The notes beneath the pieces were generated by a model. It saw only the letters and a program-made list of their open reading frames with translations. It was not told the origin of the DNA and made no database searches. Both the position numbers and the translations under genes were made by a program. This document shows positions 63,561-64,000 of a stretch of DNA of 64,000 nt, one piece after another. The stretch covers positions 62,001-126,000 of the forward strand of contig CAVRXV010000007.1 in the NCBI GenBank assembly GCA_963725255.1. Direction: 5' to 3'. Position 1 is the stretch's first letter, and the number at the start of each line of letters is the position of its first letter. The stretch is from JAIEPX01 sp963725255 (GTDB lineage Bacteria > Pseudomonadota > Gammaproteobacteria > JAIEPX01).

Positions 63561-64000
63561 CTACGCCATGTACATACCACCATTCACATGAAGTGTAACG
63601 CCAGTGATGTAGGAAGCTGCGTCGGACGCTAAAAAGGCAACGGCGTTGGCGATGTCTTGAGGTTGACCAATTTGTTGCATGGGAATTCGGCTTAAAATAG
63701 CGTTTTTTTGATCATCATTGAGGGCTTCGGTCATATCAGAGGCGATATAGCCTGGTGCAACGACATTTGCCGTAATACCACGTGTCGCAAGTTCTTGTGC
63801 CAAGGATTTGTTAAATCCAATTAACCCTGCTTTTGAAGCAGCATAGTTGGCTTGCCCAGGATTTCCAGATGCACCAACGACAGAGCTGATTGAAATAATG
63901 CGACCCCAGCGTGCTTTTACCATTGCGCGAATGCATGCTTTTGTTAAACGAAAAATCGCGGTTAAATTAGTATTAATGACATCATCCCATTCTTCATCTT
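63561..64000 (-). CDS. fabG: 3-oxoacyl-ACP reductase FabG (5' end outside window)
   Basis: FabG reduces 3-oxoacyl-ACP with NADPH. The visible 146 residues (to the window end) contain the SDR motifs NTNLTAIFRLTKACIRAM, IISISSVVGASGNPGQANYA with catalytic Ser, and the Tyr-xxx-Lys in YAASKAGLIGFNKSLAQELA; the end is ITGVTLHVNGGMYMA. The N-terminal Rossmann glycine loop lies beyond the window. It is transcribed toward acpP, which is now 6.4 kb away. Confidence 0.95.
   Translation of the reverse strand, partial: DEEWDDVINTNLTAIFRLTKACIRAMVKARWGRIISISSVVGASGNPGQANYAASKAGLIGFNKSLAQELATRGITANVVAPGYIASDMTEALNDDQKNAILSRIPMQQIGQPQDIANAVAFLASDAASYITGVTLHVNGGMYMA

Noticed and set aside
1..64000. tRNA or rRNA genes
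   Set aside because: I looked for cloverleaf-like segments and conserved rRNA stretches in the gaps and saw none, but a covariance search would be decisive.

Overview
The window is an AT-rich stretch of a gammaproteobacterial chromosome. The core gene order (lpxA-fabZ-lpxD-skp-bamA; dxr; cdsA-uppS-frr-pyrH-tsf-rpsB; fabG/acpP-fabF-mltG-tmk-holB-tatD), a panG-panB-panC-coaX-coaBC pantothenate/CoA operon, and many eukaryote-like proteins (ankyrin, U-box, possible OTU, LCMT-type methyltransferase, giant metalloprotease/UbiB-like protein) point to a host-associated member of the Legionellales (Coxiella/Berkiella/Aquicella-like). The species cannot be fixed from the sequence alone.

Layout. 0.3-1.3 kb: ankyrin protein. 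1.5-6.7 kb: lipid A, fatty-acid and outer-membrane assembly operon (minus). 7-9.3 kb: membrane ankyrin protein, small membrane protein, RelE/HTH toxin-antitoxin pair. 9.4-14.9 kb: dxr, then the CoA precursor operon. 15-20.4 kb: LysR remnant, DUF234 ATPase, two-component system, methyltransferase-like gene. 20.6-25.8 kb: a 1733-residue protein. 25.9-30.7 kb: cdsA to rpsB. 30.9-33.9 kb: frameshifted map and a broken U-box gene. 33.9-37.2 kb: unknown and effector-like genes. 37.5-44.7 kb: a defence-like island (RecF-like ATPase, gene split by an IS3-family element, OLD-type ATPase/TOPRIM protein, DUF1016 nuclease, orphan HTH protein). 44.7-46.7 kb: Y-family polymerase and lexA. 47.2-50.5 kb: His-rich outer-membrane barrel and metNIQ. 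50.7-52.1 kb: unknown. 52.1-57.1 kb: tatD to acpP. 57.8-63.3 kb: accessory genes (possible OTU protein, RAYT transposase, RNA ligase, LCMT-family methyltransferase) lying between acpP and fabG. The window ends inside fabG.

The most unusual feature is a dispersed repeat whose core reads GGCGTCGCGTCTTGAG. It occurs about 19 times, often as inverted pairs 150-240 bp apart with an AT-rich interior. It tends to sit at or within a few bases of the 3' end of genes, with a fixed orientation relative to the gene. In several genes the repeat supplies the stop codon and the last codons. A REP-associated tyrosine transposase at 60.3-61.3 kb is bracketed by two such inverted pairs and its own last seven codons lie inside the repeat, so this transposase is the natural candidate for mobilising the family. 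A second, unrelated family of long palindromes beginning GGGGTCA also occurs between genes. Gene debris (extra map 3' ends, a panG fragment, a LysR half, a split ORF, a frameshifted U-box gene) suggests an actively decaying and rearranging accessory genome.
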